Numbered from the stretch's first letter, positions 39,886 through 50,800 are shown. The stretch is DNA of 64,000 nt from Paraglaciecola sp030730205 (GCF_052119645.1 NZ_JBGQOM010000005.1:1-64000); one strand, 5' to 3'. The notes: generated by a model not told the origin, from the sequence alone. Made by a program: numbers and translations.

Positions 39886-42195
39886 ATGCTAATTACCCAC
39901 TCAGCGAAATTCAGTCTTCGTCCACTTACATTAATCGTTAGCGCTTTATTAGCGACGGGCGTAGCAGCGCAAGAGCCTGATAAAGGTGAGATTGAAAAAA
40001 TCACTGTAACCACTCAGAAACGTGTGCAAGCGATCCAAGATGTGCCGGTTTCTATTAGTGCTTATAATGGTGATTTTTTAGAACGCTTGGGGGTGAATGA
40101 GCTTGATGCGTTATCGGATATTACCCCAGGCTTGGTCATTCAAGAGCAAAGCCCTAACAATCCCGGTTTTGTCATTCGCGGTATTACTTCTGATAGCGGT
40201 TCATCACAATCATCGCCGCGGGTGTCGATTTATTATAACGGCGCTGATGTGTCTCGTTCACGTGGTTCCTATTTTGAGTTATTTGATATCGAGCGAGTAG
40301 AAGTGGTTAAAGGTCCACAGGCTACATTGTTTGGTACTGCCGCATCGGTAGGTGCATTAAGCGTTATCACCAATAAGCCTGAGGAAGATTTTTCTGCCAA
40401 AATTAATGCTGCTGTCGGTAACTTTGGCGCTACTTCACTTCATGGCTATGTCACTGGTGGCAATGCAACACTGCAAGGCCGCTTGGCTGTAAGTTATCGT
40501 AAGCGCGATGGTTTTATAGAAAATATAGCGGGTGATGCAGATTCTCAAACCTCAAATGGCACCAAGCAAGATGATATGCATGCCATTGATCGTCAAGCCG
40601 TTCGTGCTTCGCTGCGTTTTGTTCCGAATGATAAACTGACTGGGGATATCGTCTATACCCACGAGAAAAATGCTGATTCTGGTACATCCTTTAAGAACGC
40701 CAACTACGCCCCAACGGGCGGCGATACCAGCCCTTATACTTATGTTGAGATGTCGGGAAGCCCCTATTCAAAAGCGGTTTTAGGCGCTGAAAAACTGGGG
40801 GTAGATCGTACAGTGGACGATGTTAACCTGACCCTAAACTACACGCTTTCTGATAGCACAACCTTGACCTCAATATCTGCATTTCGCCGTTTTGATTCCA
40901 TAGAAGTATTTGACGCCGATGGTACGCAAGCATGGTTTTTAGAGTTTGCAGAAGATGCTCAGGGTGATCAATTCAGCCAAGAATTACGCTTAGTCAATGT
41001 GCAAGATAAGCTCACAAGTATCGCAGGTGTGAGTTACTTTACTGAAGATGGTTCACAACGTGTGCCCTTTAGTACCGAAGAATCAATTTTTCTAAATTGT
41101 GTTGGCGCTTTGTCAGCTTTAGGTCAGCCTTGTATTAATGCAGACGGCTCAGTAAACGTATTAAGTGCAGTTTTAACAGCAGGTGCTTTTAGTGAAATTC
41201 CTTATTCTTCGGAGTTTACCAATTACGGTGACAATAAAAGCTATTCTGCATTTGCTGATTTCACGTATTTAGTCAGTGATGCCTTAGAATTAACGGCGGG
41301 TTTACGGTACGTCAAAGAAGATAAAGAAAGTGCTTATATGGCTGTTATTCCTGACTCGGTGTTAACGGGCGGCACATTTTTTGGCAGTAATACCGATGGT
41401 GAAACCTTCAGCGCTAATCAAAGTTACCGTGATTGGCTACCTCGTTTTAATGCCTTGTATCGCATCAGCCCTGATCTCAATATTTATGCGACCCTATCCA
41501 AAGGCCGTCGCTCTAATGTGCTGGATGTTACAGGTAGCACAGTAAGTGATGTACCAGCAGAAATTATATGGAACTACGAAGCAGGGATAAAAGGCCAAGC
41601 ATGGCAGCGTAAACTTGATTATTCAGCGTCGGTTTTCTATCAAGATTATACCCATTTTCAAGTAACTTTATTAGGCGATGATGGCATTGCTTATCAGGCC
41701 GATGCGGGTTCAGCGACCAATATTGGTGTTGAAGGCGAGCTGCGAACCATCGTAGGGGAAGGACTGCAGTTATTCGCTAACTTTGCCTATATTGATGCCA
41801 CCATAGATGACGATGCTACCAATGGTAACTTAGCGGGTAATCGCTTCCGTTTGCAGCCTGAGCGGACTTTTAGTCTCGGTGGTTCATACTTTACTGCTGT
41901 AAGTAATGACTTCAATTTCACCAGTTCAGCGATTTTTAGTTATCGATCGGATGTGTTTTTTGAAGCTGCGAATCAGCCTAACATCAGTGAAGATGCAGTG
42001 AGTTTAGCCAACCTTCGTGTAGGTATTGAAAGGGCAGATGCGAGTTGGTCGGTTAATTTAGTGGCAAGCAATATCTTTGACAAAGAGTACTTGGTAGATG
42101 CAGGTAATACGGGTGGTGCTTTTGGTAATCCGACTTTTGTAGCCGGACCACCTCGCTTTTATGGTATTGAGTTCAGTATGAATTTTGGTGGTTAA
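39886..42195 (+). CDS. TonB-dependent outer-membrane receptor, cargo unknown
   Basis: A 769-residue receptor with signal peptide (cleavage near GVAAQ, residue 29), a TonB box-like IEKITVTTQKR, a plug domain (RVEVVKGPQATLFGTAASVGALSVITNKP) and a barrel ending FSMNFGG. The last residues lack the usual terminal Phe (it is FGG), a small oddity. No Fur box or specific transporter gene is adjacent, so cargo cannot be named. It lies in the accessory stretch between dnaJ and dapB and has its own terminator. Confidence 0.9.
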   Translation: MLITHSAKFSLRPLTLIVSALLATGVAAQEPDKGEIEKITVTTQKRVQAIQDVPVSISAYNGDFLERLGVNELDALSDITPGLVIQEQSPNNPGFVIRGITSDSGSSQSSPRVSIYYNGADVSRSRGSYFELFDIERVEVVKGPQATLFGTAASVGALSVITNKPEEDFSAKINAAVGNFGATSLHGYVTGGNATLQGRLAVSYRKRDGFIENIAGDADSQTSNGTKQDDMHAIDRQAVRASLRFVPNDKLTGDIVYTHEKNADSGTSFKNANYAPTGGDTSPYTYVEMSGSPYSKAVLGAEKLGVDRTVDDVNLTLNYTLSDSTTLTSISAFRRFDSIEVFDADGTQAWFLEFAEDAQGDQFSQELRLVNVQDKLTSIAGVSYFTEDGSQRVPFSTEESIFLNCVGALSALGQPCINADGSVNVLSAVLTAGAFSEIPYSSEFTNYGDNKSYSAFADFTYLVSDALELTAGLRYVKEDKESAYMAVIPDSVLTGGTFFGSNTDGETFSANQSYRDWLPRFNALYRISPDLNIYATLSKGRRSNVLDVTGSTVSDVPAEIIWNYEAGIKGQAWQRKLDYSASVFYQDYTHFQVTLLGDDGIAYQADAGSATNIGVEGELRTIVGEGLQLFANFAYIDATIDDDATNGNLAGNRFRLQPERTFSLGGSYFTAVSNDFNFTSSAIFSYRSDVFFEAANQPNISEDAVSLANLRVGIERADASWSVNLVASNIFDKEYLVDAGNTGGAFGNPTFVAGPPRFYGIEFSMNFGG

Positions 42196-42205
42196 TCATT
42201 AACAA

Positions 42206-42236
42206 CCTAAAAAACCGTTAGTAACGGTTTTTTAGG
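42206..42236. terminator. Bidirectional terminator between the TonB receptor and tpm
   Basis: A 15-bp perfect inverted repeat (CCTAAAAAACCGTTA around one base) gives a GC-core hairpin with A6 before and T6 after, so it works for both convergent genes. Confidence 0.92.
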
Positions 42237-42252
42237 TGCTAAACGTCGAGCA

Positions 42253-42891
42253 CTAGCCCGGAGTCAAGCGCCAAACTTGTTGCAAGGCGGCGACTCTGCC
42301 TTTTAACCCGCCAGCCAACGATTCACTGTATAAACTTTCAATCTTATATTTATCAGCGTAATGGCGGGTTACTTCAGCTGCAGTCACACTAAAGGGGGGG
42401 CCTTGCATCGAGCTCTGCTCATAATCAAAACAAATTAATAATTGCGTAGCACCATCAGTCACATTTATAAGGTGTTGACTATATCGTATTCTCATTGTCA
42501 AGGGTAAAGCCACCAGTGCGGCTCGGTCGTAAACGCCATCTACTTGACCAATAAGCGCCTGAGTTAGTGAAAAAATATCGCCTACAAAAATGTCAATATT
42601 GGCTGCTTGGTAGAGTAAAAAACCATCTTTAGCAGTGACCTCGGCTTGAATATGTAATGATTCAAATAAGGCGATGGTTGCCTGCTCACTGAGCTCTGCG
42701 CCTACTACGTTATAGCCTTGTGCTAATAACCATGAGATGTCATGGGTTTTACCACATAAAGGCACAAACACCCGTTGGCCTTTTCTGAGAGATAATGTGG
42801 GGAAATGGGCTATTAATAAGGGATTGATGTCTTGTTCATGAAAACCAATTTCACCTTTAGCCCAGCGTTCATGCCAAAAATCAGCCTGCAT
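42253..42891 (-). CDS. tpm: Thiopurine S-methyltransferase
   Basis: A 212-residue SAM-dependent methyltransferase that in bacteria detoxifies selenium and tellurium oxyanions as well as thiopurines. MQADFWHERWAKGEIGFHE is the family start. VFVPLCGKTHDISWLLAQGYNVVGAELS is the SAM-binding region, and YDRAALVALPLTMRIRY is also typical. AAGGAG lies seven bases before the ATG. It follows the PH-domain pair on the same strand after 71 bases. Confidence 0.95.
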   Translation of the reverse strand: MQADFWHERWAKGEIGFHEQDINPLLIAHFPTLSLRKGQRVFVPLCGKTHDISWLLAQGYNVVGAELSEQATIALFESLHIQAEVTAKDGFLLYQAANIDIFVGDIFSLTQALIGQVDGVYDRAALVALPLTMRIRYSQHLINVTDGATQLLICFDYEQSSMQGPPFSVTAAEVTRHYADKYKIESLYSESLAGGLKGRVAALQQVWRLTPG

Positions 42892-42962
42892 TTGTTACTC
42901 CTTAATGAGTGCATTTACTATCTTATCTGGATTGTTCATATAACCATGAGCAACATCTGGTG

Positions 42963-44528
42963 TTACATCCATGAGCGTTGACTTGACTCTACATGATACA
43001 AACAACGATTAATTAAACCAAGTGCAATGGTTTCTGGCATTAACGGTATGGTAATGGCACCTGAAGCCAGTACATATTTCACCGTCGCTAAGTGACGCCT
43101 TTTCATCATTATGCTTTGTTTAAATTGGCATTGCTGCACCTTAAAAGCAGGAAAGCAATAATAATCTACGCCCAAAAGTCCCTTACGTAGGTAAACAAAG
43201 TTTTCGTCAAAAGCATAGCCCCAACGCCGCCAGCGTAAAAAAACAAGGGTGCTTAATAATGCAAAAAGTACTAGTCCTATTGCTGCCAACGCTATGTTGT
43301 GTTTAATAATGGCAATACTTTGAATGAGGCAACACAGCGGAAATAAATAATAGCCAATGTAGCGCAGCATAAAAAATCCACTAATGGCTGAAAAGCTCAC
43401 GTTGGTCAATTGATTATTGGGGTAGATATCGTCAATGATTGCACGACTTTGTGTAAGCGTAATAGAGGGCACAATAATTTTATTGTTAGCCGCGGAATGA
43501 TCAGCCTGTTTTAGCCGCGCATTCATTTGCTCCAACTTAAGGTTGACTCGTTTCAACAAGATATCTAACCAGTCTTGTTGTTGCACAAGCATCTGTAAAC
43601 GACTTAATGGCATGCTAACTTCATGTTTGGTGAACAAGCCGCTGCGGCGAATATAGCGGTTTTCTGTCTTACTCAGGGTATAACCATAATAACTTATGAT
43701 AGCGCCCGTCACAGAAAACAGCATCAGTAAGAACATGATTACCAGAGTCAAGGATAATGTATAGATCCCCACTTGCCATAAAGAGTGTACTTGTAAGTTA
43801 AACATGTCATTAAGATTGATACCCAAATCCATTAGCAAAATGTTGATTTTATTGACAATATTATCGTAAAAAGGAGCTAAACCACCCAATAAAATCCACA
43901 CTCTGTTATTGGTGATGCCGTGTAAAACTAAGTCAGGTAAGCAGCGTTGATTGATTAACTGTTCGTCTGTGGCAAAGGGTGGGTAGCTATCTTTCGCGTG
44001 GGTAGGCGCTGCACTGAATGGCGCAGATGATTCAGGCGAAACCCGCAGTATTTGCTGTTTTAGCTGTTGAGCCAGCACCAAAGGCAAAGCCACTAGTTGG
44101 GCTTCTTGTTTAGCAGAGCCTGCTGTATCGAGCTGCAAACAGGCATACCCAGTGAGACGATAATAAAGTGGCTGTTCAATTTTAACATTTTGAATTCGTT
44201 CAAAGGGCAGATTCACGTGTTTTTTACGAAAAAGACCAGAACGAATTTCAAGCACATTGTCTGATAAACGAAAGCGATAAACCTGAAAACTCCAAAATGC
44301 CCCCAATAGCAATGCGGTAAACGAGATCAACAATATCGGCAGCCAAATATAAGGGTACGCGATGATATTGGAATAGCTGTATGCCAGGGCTGGAATTAAA
44401 TAAACGATATTGGTAAAGACCCCACGAATAATCTTCATGACAAAATAGACAATTGCAATGGGCGACAGTTTTTGCCAGTCATTAGCTACTGGCTGGTGCT
44501 CGTGTGACGATTTATGCACACTATGCAT
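42963..44528 (-). CDS. Bacterial PH-domain membrane protein (YdbT-like)
   Basis: A 521-residue inner-membrane protein with three bacterial PH (bPH2) domains, each following a pair of hydrophobic segments. The repeats read RLSDNVLEIRSGLFRKKHVNLPFERIQNVKIEQPLYYR, then NRYIRRSGLFTKHEVSMPLSRLQMLVQQQ, then DENFVYLRKGLLGVDYYCFPAFKVQQC. This layout matches Bacillus YdbT. In Bacillus the YdbS-YdbT pair is linked to resistance against a peptide antibiotic (amylocyclicin); the role here is unknown. The start overlaps the end of the upstream gene by eight bases (ATGCATAG). Confidence 0.85.
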   Translation of the reverse strand: MHSVHKSSHEHQPVANDWQKLSPIAIVYFVMKIIRGVFTNIVYLIPALAYSYSNIIAYPYIWLPILLISFTALLLGAFWSFQVYRFRLSDNVLEIRSGLFRKKHVNLPFERIQNVKIEQPLYYRLTGYACLQLDTAGSAKQEAQLVALPLVLAQQLKQQILRVSPESSAPFSAAPTHAKDSYPPFATDEQLINQRCLPDLVLHGITNNRVWILLGGLAPFYDNIVNKINILLMDLGINLNDMFNLQVHSLWQVGIYTLSLTLVIMFLLMLFSVTGAIISYYGYTLSKTENRYIRRSGLFTKHEVSMPLSRLQMLVQQQDWLDILLKRVNLKLEQMNARLKQADHSAANNKIIVPSITLTQSRAIIDDIYPNNQLTNVSFSAISGFFMLRYIGYYLFPLCCLIQSIAIIKHNIALAAIGLVLFALLSTLVFLRWRRWGYAFDENFVYLRKGLLGVDYYCFPAFKVQQCQFKQSIMMKRRHLATVKYVLASGAITIPLMPETIALGLINRCLYHVESSQRSWM

Positions 44529-45072
44529 TGTGGATTAAGTCTTTATTTTTAAGGATAAATTGATGAATTTGTTGGGCAGTTGCTAATTCTAAGCCCGGTA
44601 TTTCAAAGGTGTAATGCGAACCTCCAGCGCTATAAACTTGTAAGGTGGCAAGGTTTTTAAATCGCTCTAAGGGACCCCGCTTCAGTTCAACATGTTGAAT
44701 TCGTGAGATAGGCTGGCTGACCAGTTTTTTAAACATCAATCCCGAACTGAAATGCAAATCTAGCTGGCGTAAGGCATAACGTTTTTGTTTATCAGCCAAA
44801 AAGTTTAGTAAGATAATAAGCAGGCTGGTCACGGCAAAGATACACAATGCATAGGGAATAAAATTGTGTAAAGCAGATGGTAACACTATCCAGTTTTGTA
44901 CATAAACCAAAGCGCCCAGCATTAAGAATAGTAGGCTCAATACTCCATTTATCATTAGATTAAGCGGGGCGTATTGCTGTGCAAGTACCTGCAAGTTTAG
45001 GTATTCAACCTGAGGCACTGTTGTGTTGTTAAGCTCAGCAATGTTTTCATTGTTAAAGTCAGGTTTTAGCAT
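44521..45072 (-). CDS. Bacterial PH-domain membrane protein (YdbS-like)
   Basis: A 183-residue protein with two membrane segments (about 35-85) followed by one bPH2 domain (YALRQLDLHFSSGLMFKKLVSQPISRIQHVELKRGPLERFKNLATL). It is the small partner of the YdbT-like protein and overlaps it by eight bases, so the two are made together. AGGGGG lies rather far upstream of the ATG. Confidence 0.85.
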   Translation of the reverse strand: MLKPDFNNENIAELNNTTVPQVEYLNLQVLAQQYAPLNLMINGVLSLLFLMLGALVYVQNWIVLPSALHNFIPYALCIFAVTSLLIILLNFLADKQKRYALRQLDLHFSSGLMFKKLVSQPISRIQHVELKRGPLERFKNLATLQVYSAGGSHYTFEIPGLELATAQQIHQFILKNKDLIHNA

Positions 45073-45471
45073 GTGCCCGTTTACCCCCTACAGTTAAAAA
45101 CCCTGTAATACTATGTGAAAGAGTAAGGATAGTCCTGTGTAAATTACCTTAGGTGTATAAATTGGGCTTGTAAGACTGATTCTTGGTTAACATGCTTGCC
45201 TAAAGCGTTAAATTCGTACACCAAAGCTGAGCAGGGTTAGTAAAAAGTTAGCAAGAAAGTATCTAAGGGATATTCGCTGTATCACTTAACGCTCGCATTT
45301 TTATCTCGCCAGAAATAAGCACGAAAATACCTTAAAAATAAAAATGCAGTGATTTGTTTGTTAAGGCATTTCTTAAAGCGAATTAGTATCAATACTAGGC
45401 TGCAAGTGCCTACTAATTAAGGCACAATCTCCGCATTATTTATATTAGACATTATTCAAAAGAAAAATATC
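45073..45471. promoter_or_regulatory. Divergent gap between the PH-domain pair and dapB
   Basis: There is no gene in these 399 bases. TAGTAT-CA-ATACTA (45384-45397) is a perfect inverted repeat about 75 bases before dapB. TTTATATTAG near 45436 could be a -10 region for dapB. Nothing else stands out. Confidence 0.35.
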
Positions 45472-46281
45472 ATGAGTAAAATCGCTATTTTCGGAGCAAA
45501 CGGTCGTATGGGCCGTGTTTTAGTAGAGGCCATTAAACAAGATGCTGAGTCACATTTAAGTGCCGCCACAGTGCGTGCTTCCTCATCTATGCTTGGTACT
45601 GATGTGGGTGAACTTTCTGGCATCGGCAAGTTAGGTGTGACTACCCAAGCTGATTTAACAGGGAGTGTCGCTGATATCGATGTGATGATCGATTTTACCT
45701 TGCCAGCCGCCTTAACTGACAACCTAGCATTTTGTGTAAAACATAAACTGCCTATCGTAATTGGCACCACCGGATTAAATGCTGAGCAGAAGAATGCCTT
45801 AACTCTGGCTGCGCAATCTATACCCATTGTGTTCGCGGCCAATTACAGTGTTGGTGTTAATTTGCTACTCAATTTAGTCCGTCAAACCGCCAAGGTAATG
45901 GGACAAACTGCTGATATCGAAATCATTGAAACACACCATCGTTATAAAAAAGATGCGCCCTCAGGGACGGCGGTGGCAATTGGTGAAGCCATTGCAGATG
46001 AGTTAGATCGAGATTTAGCCCAATGCGCGGTGTATGGCAGAGAAGGGGATACCGGCGAGCGCGACCAGCAAACAATAGGTTTTGCAACAGTACGGGCAGG
46101 CGATGTTATTGGTGATCACACGGTCCTTTTTGCTGATATAGGTGAGCGTTTAGAAATTACCCATAAAGCCTCAAGTAGGCTGACCTTTGCTAAAGGCGCA
46201 GTTAAAGCGGCTAACTGGTTAATTAAGCAGCCTGCGGGCTTGTATAATATGGCTGATGTATTAGGCTTTAACGCAAACTAA
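45472..46281 (+). CDS. dapB: 4-hydroxy-tetrahydrodipicolinate reductase
   Basis: The NAD(P)H-dependent second committed step of lysine and diaminopimelate synthesis. The 269 residues carry the Rossmann motif GANGRMGR (8-15) and the catalytic region ETHHRYKKDAPSGTA, with H155 and K159 equivalent to E. coli H159 and K163. The Shine-Dalgarno is weak (AAGAAA). It precedes carA, as in many gammaproteobacteria, but is parted from dnaJ by 9.7 kb. Confidence 0.97.
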   Translation: MSKIAIFGANGRMGRVLVEAIKQDAESHLSAATVRASSSMLGTDVGELSGIGKLGVTTQADLTGSVADIDVMIDFTLPAALTDNLAFCVKHKLPIVIGTTGLNAEQKNALTLAAQSIPIVFAANYSVGVNLLLNLVRQTAKVMGQTADIEIIETHHRYKKDAPSGTAVAIGEAIADELDRDLAQCAVYGREGDTGERDQQTIGFATVRAGDVIGDHTVLFADIGERLEITHKASSRLTFAKGAVKAANWLIKQPAGLYNMADVLGFNAN

Positions 46282-46345
46282 GGACACCACAAGACAGAGC
46301 TGTTGCGAATAGCCGTAGGGTAATAAATTAGATTTTTGCGGCTTA

Positions 46346-46380
46346 AGCATAAAATTGTAGTTTAAATGCTTATTTATGCA
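46346..46380 (+). promoter_or_regulatory. Pair of ARG boxes (ArgR sites) upstream of carA
   Basis: TGCTTATTTATGCA (46367-46380) matches the ArgR consensus TGAATWWWWATTCA at 11 of 14 positions. AGCATAAAATTGTA (46346-46359) matches at 9 of 14. The two are spaced 21 bp start to start, exactly two helical turns, as in E. coli arginine operators. carAB is a known ArgR target. Confidence 0.6.
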
Positions 46381-46633
46381 TTTTTGGTAATTGTTCGTAG
46401 ACCCTAAAAGGTGTTTCGTGTATAGTACTGCGAATTTGCCAAAAATTACCGAAGTTATTACAACTTCAACCAGTTATATCTTGCAAATTAAGCTAAATTC
46501 CTTGTAAATCAAATATTTATTGGGGTTTTTATATTGGGCTTGGTAACTGAGAAAAACCAAGTTCTAGCGCATTAACCTCGAGTTAGTGCCATATAACCTT
46601 ACTTTTTATACATTAAGTAACCAGGAGGTTGAC

Positions 46634-47779
46634 TTGGCTATTTCCGCCCTTTTAGTACTAGCAGACGGGTCTGTTTTTAAAGGTACTGCGATTGGAGCGT
46701 CTGGTGTGTCAGTAGGGGAAGTGGTTTTTAACACTTCCATGACAGGATATCAGGAAATTTTAACTGATCCTTCGTACGCCGAACAAATCGTTACACTGAC
46801 TTATCCTCATATCGGTAATACCGGTATCAATGAAGAAGACCAAGAATCCACTAAGATTTGGGCCAAAGGCCTGGTGATCCGTGATCTACCCTTACTGGTC
46901 AGTAATTTCCGCAGCCAACAAAGCTTATCTGATTATCTTGAAGCAAATAACATCCTAGGTATTGCCGACATTGATACACGTCGATTAACACGTATCTTAC
47001 GTGACAAGGGGGCGCAGAACGGTTGTATTATCGCCAGCAATGCCCTTGATGACGTAAGTTTGGACGAAGCTCATGCACTGGCTATGGCGCAAGGTTTTGC
47101 AGGTTTAAAAGGCATGGATTTAGCCAAAGAAGTGACTTGTGAAGCCAGTTACGAATGGAATTCGGCCAGTTGGGATTTGGAAGTGGGGTATAAACCTGCT
47201 CCTGATTCGATGCCGTTTCACGTTGTGGCTTACGATTATGGGGTTAAACACAACATACTGCGTATGTTAGTTGACCGAGGCTGTCGTTTAACGGTTGTAC
47301 CAGCAAAAACCTCTGCAGCAGATGTGCTCGCATTGAAGCCAGATGGCGTATTTTTATCAAATGGCCCCGGAGATCCAGAGCCTTGTGATTATGCCATCAG
47401 TGCCATTAAAACCTTGTTAGACACTAATATTCCTATATTTGGTATTTGTTTAGGTCATCAGTTATTGGCCCTTGCCAGTGGTGCTCGCACCTTAAAAATG
47501 AAGTTTGGTCATCATGGCGCGAATCACCCAGTTAAAGATTTAAAAGCCAATCGAGTGATGATTACAGCACAAAACCATGGTTTTGCCGTCGATGAGTCAA
47601 GTCTGCCAGCCAATATTGAAGTGACTCACATATCGTTGTTTGATAAATCGTTGCAGGGCATACACCTAACCGATAAGCCTGCGTTTAGCTTTCAAGGCCA
47701 TCCTGAAGCCAGTCCTGGCCCTCATGATGCAGCGCCTTTGTTTGACCATTTTATCGAATTGATGCAAGCAACTCGCTAG
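46634..47779 (+). CDS. carA: Carbamoyl-phosphate synthase small subunit (glutaminase)
   Basis: It hydrolyses glutamine and channels ammonia to CarB for arginine and pyrimidine synthesis. The start is TTG 46634: a perfect AGGAGG lies five bases upstream, and the protein then has 381 residues against 382 in E. coli. The open frame reaches 46586 with an ATG but no ribosome binding site. The C-terminal class I amidotransferase has nucleophile C272 in FGICLGHQLLALA, and the His/Glu pair in FQGHPEASPGP. It is followed by carB after 58 bases. Confidence 0.96.
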   Translation: MAISALLVLADGSVFKGTAIGASGVSVGEVVFNTSMTGYQEILTDPSYAEQIVTLTYPHIGNTGINEEDQESTKIWAKGLVIRDLPLLVSNFRSQQSLSDYLEANNILGIADIDTRRLTRILRDKGAQNGCIIASNALDDVSLDEAHALAMAQGFAGLKGMDLAKEVTCEASYEWNSASWDLEVGYKPAPDSMPFHVVAYDYGVKHNILRMLVDRGCRLTVVPAKTSAADVLALKPDGVFLSNGPGDPEPCDYAISAIKTLLDTNIPIFGICLGHQLLALASGARTLKMKFGHHGANHPVKDLKANRVMITAQNHGFAVDESSLPANIEVTHISLFDKSLQGIHLTDKPAFSFQGHPEASPGPHDAAPLFDHFIELMQATR

Positions 47780-47837
47780 ATTAGCGAGTTTTGCCTGAAA
47801 CAACCCGAATATTGAGACGAGATTAAAGAAGAGCACC

Positions 47838-50800
47838 ATGCCAAAACGTACCGACATAAAAAGTATCTTAATTTTAGGCGCTGGCCCCATTGTTATAGGT
47901 CAGGCCTGTGAGTTTGATTACTCTGGCGCGCAAGCCTGTAAAGCCCTTAAAGAAGAAGGGTTCCGCGTCATATTGGTTAACTCTAATCCAGCCACCATCA
48001 TGACCGATCCTGAGATGGCTGATGCAACTTACATTGAACCCATTCATTGGGAAGTTGTGCGCAAAATTATCGAAAAAGAACGTCCTGACGCTATTCTTCC
48101 TACGATGGGCGGACAAACCGCGCTTAACTGTGCGTTGGACTTAAATAAGCATGGTGTCTTAGAAGAGTTTGGCGTTGAGATGATTGGTGCAACAGCAGAT
48201 GCCATTGACAAAGCCGAAGATCGTGAACGTTTCGATAAAGCCATGAAATCAATTGGATTGGCTTGTCCGGTAGCAGAGATTGCTCACAGCATGGAACAGG
48301 CTTTTGACGTCAGTACACGCATTGGTTTTCCTTGTATTATTCGCCCTTCCTTTACCATGGGCGGCTCAGGTGGTGGTATTGCTTACAACCGTGACGAGTT
48401 TGAAGAAATTTGTCGTCGTGGCTTAGATTTATCACCTACAAACGAATTGTTAATCGATGAGTCTCTAATCGGTTGGAAAGAGTACGAAATGGAAGTGGTA
48501 CGTGATAAAGCAGACAACTGTATTATCGTATGTACTATTGAAAACTTTGATCCAATGGGGGTGCATACCGGTGACTCAATCACCGTTGCTCCGGCACAAA
48601 CCTTAACGGACAAAGAATTTCAAATTATGCGAAATGCGGCCATCGCCGTATTGCGTGAAATTGGTGTTGAGACTGGCGGTTCAAACGTCCAGTTTGGCGT
48701 TGACCCAAAAACCGGTCGTTTAGTGGTTATTGAGATGAATCCGCGCGTATCGCGCTCTTCAGCACTGGCTTCAAAAGCAACGGGTTTCCCTATTGCCAAA
48801 GTAGCAGCTAAATTAGCAATTGGTTACACCTTAGATGAACTCGCCAACGATATTACCGGCGGTTTAACTCCGGCATCTTTTGAACCGGCCATTGACTACG
48901 TTGTGACTAAGATCCCGCGTTTTAACTTTGAAAAATTTGCGGGTGCTAATGACCGTTTGACGACCCAAATGAAGTCAGTGGGTGAGGTGATGGCAATTGG
49001 CCGTAACCAACAAGAATCCTTGCAAAAAGCCCTTCGTGGACTGGAAGTGGGTGTTAACGGTTTAGACCCAATCATCGACATTAAAGATCCAAACGCAAAA
49101 GCCACCATTATTCGTGAGCTTCGTGAACCGGGAGCTGAACGTATTTGGTATATTGCCGACGCGATGCGTATGGGCATGTCGGTTGATGAGATATTCACCT
49201 TAACCAACATTGACCGTTGGTACTTGATACAAATCGAAGAGTTGATCGTTCTTGAACAACAAATTGCTGAGTTAGGCCTATCTGCTATCGATGAAGATTT
49301 GATGAAAATCTTAAAACGCAAAGGTTTTGCTGATGCACGTATCGCCGATTTAACAGGGGTTGACGAAGCCGATGTGCGTGAAGCGCGTCGCAATTTTGAC
49401 ATTCATCCAGTATATAAGCGTGTTGATACTTGCGCCGCTGAATTTGCCAGCAATACCGCTTACATGTATTCAACTTATGACGAAGAGTGTGAATCTAATC
49501 CCACAGACAACAAAAAAATCATGGTATTAGGCGGTGGTCCAAACCGTATCGGACAAGGTATTGAATTTGACTATTGTTGTGTGCACGCTGCCTTAGCTTT
49601 GCGTGAAGACGGCTACGAAACTATTATGGTTAACTGTAACCCAGAAACGGTTTCAACTGATTATGATACCTCTGATCGTTTGTATTTTGAGTCGGTGACC
49701 TTAGAAGATGTGCTTGAAATTGTGCGCATCGAGAAACCAGTCGGCGTGATAGTGCAATACGGTGGGCAAACCCCACTTAAACTTGCTCGTGCACTTGAAG
49801 CGGCTGGTGTGCCGATTATTGGTACCTCACCTGATGCAATCGATAAAGCAGAAGACCGTGAACGTTTCCAAAAAATGGTTAACAAGCTTAATCTTAAGCA
49901 GCCTGCCAATGCGACGGTGAGTAATCTTGAGCAAGCGCTGGTTGCCGCTGAAAAAATCGGTTTTCCCTTAGTAGTGCGTCCTTCTTACGTGTTAGGCGGC
50001 CGCGCGATGGAAATCGTCTATGACATTAAAGATTTAACCCGATACTTGAAGCATGCAGTTAAAGTGTCTAACGACTCGCCAGTATTACTCGACCGTTTCT
50101 TAGATGATGCGATTGAAGTGGACGTTGATGCCATTTGTGACGGTAAAGATGTCGTTATTGGTGGCATCATGGAACATATTGAACAAGCGGGTGTGCACTC
50201 AGGTGACTCGGCGTGCTCATTGCCGCCCTATTCGCTTAGCCCCGCTATTCAAGACGTAATGCGTGAACAAGTTAAAGCCATGGCCCTCGAACTCGGTGTG
50301 GTAGGCTTGATGAATACGCAATTTGCAGTGAAAGATGGCAAAGTATATTTGATTGAAGTTAACCCTCGAGCTGCGCGTACTGTACCTTTTGTATCTAAAG
50401 CGACCGGTATGGCTATCGCTAAAATTGGGGCTCGTTGTATGGTTGGCCAATCACTTGCCTCACAGGGAATTACCAAAGAAATTATTCCGCCCTTCTATTC
50501 TGTTAAAGAAGTGGTATTGCCCTTCGCTAAGTTCCAAGGTGTTGATCCATTATTGGGCCCCGAAATGCGTTCAACCGGCGAAGTGATGGGAGTGGGCGAT
50601 ACGTTTGTTGAAGCGTATGCAAAAGCCAATTTAGGCGCGAGTCAGCCAATACCCGTGGGTGGTAAAGCGTTATTATCCGTGCGTTTGAATGACAAAAATC
50701 GCGTCATTGAATTAGGTCAAAAGATGCTAGCCAAAGGGTTTACGTTGGAGGCCACTAGTGGTACTGCTGATGTATTAAACCAAGCTGGCGTAGCCTGCAG

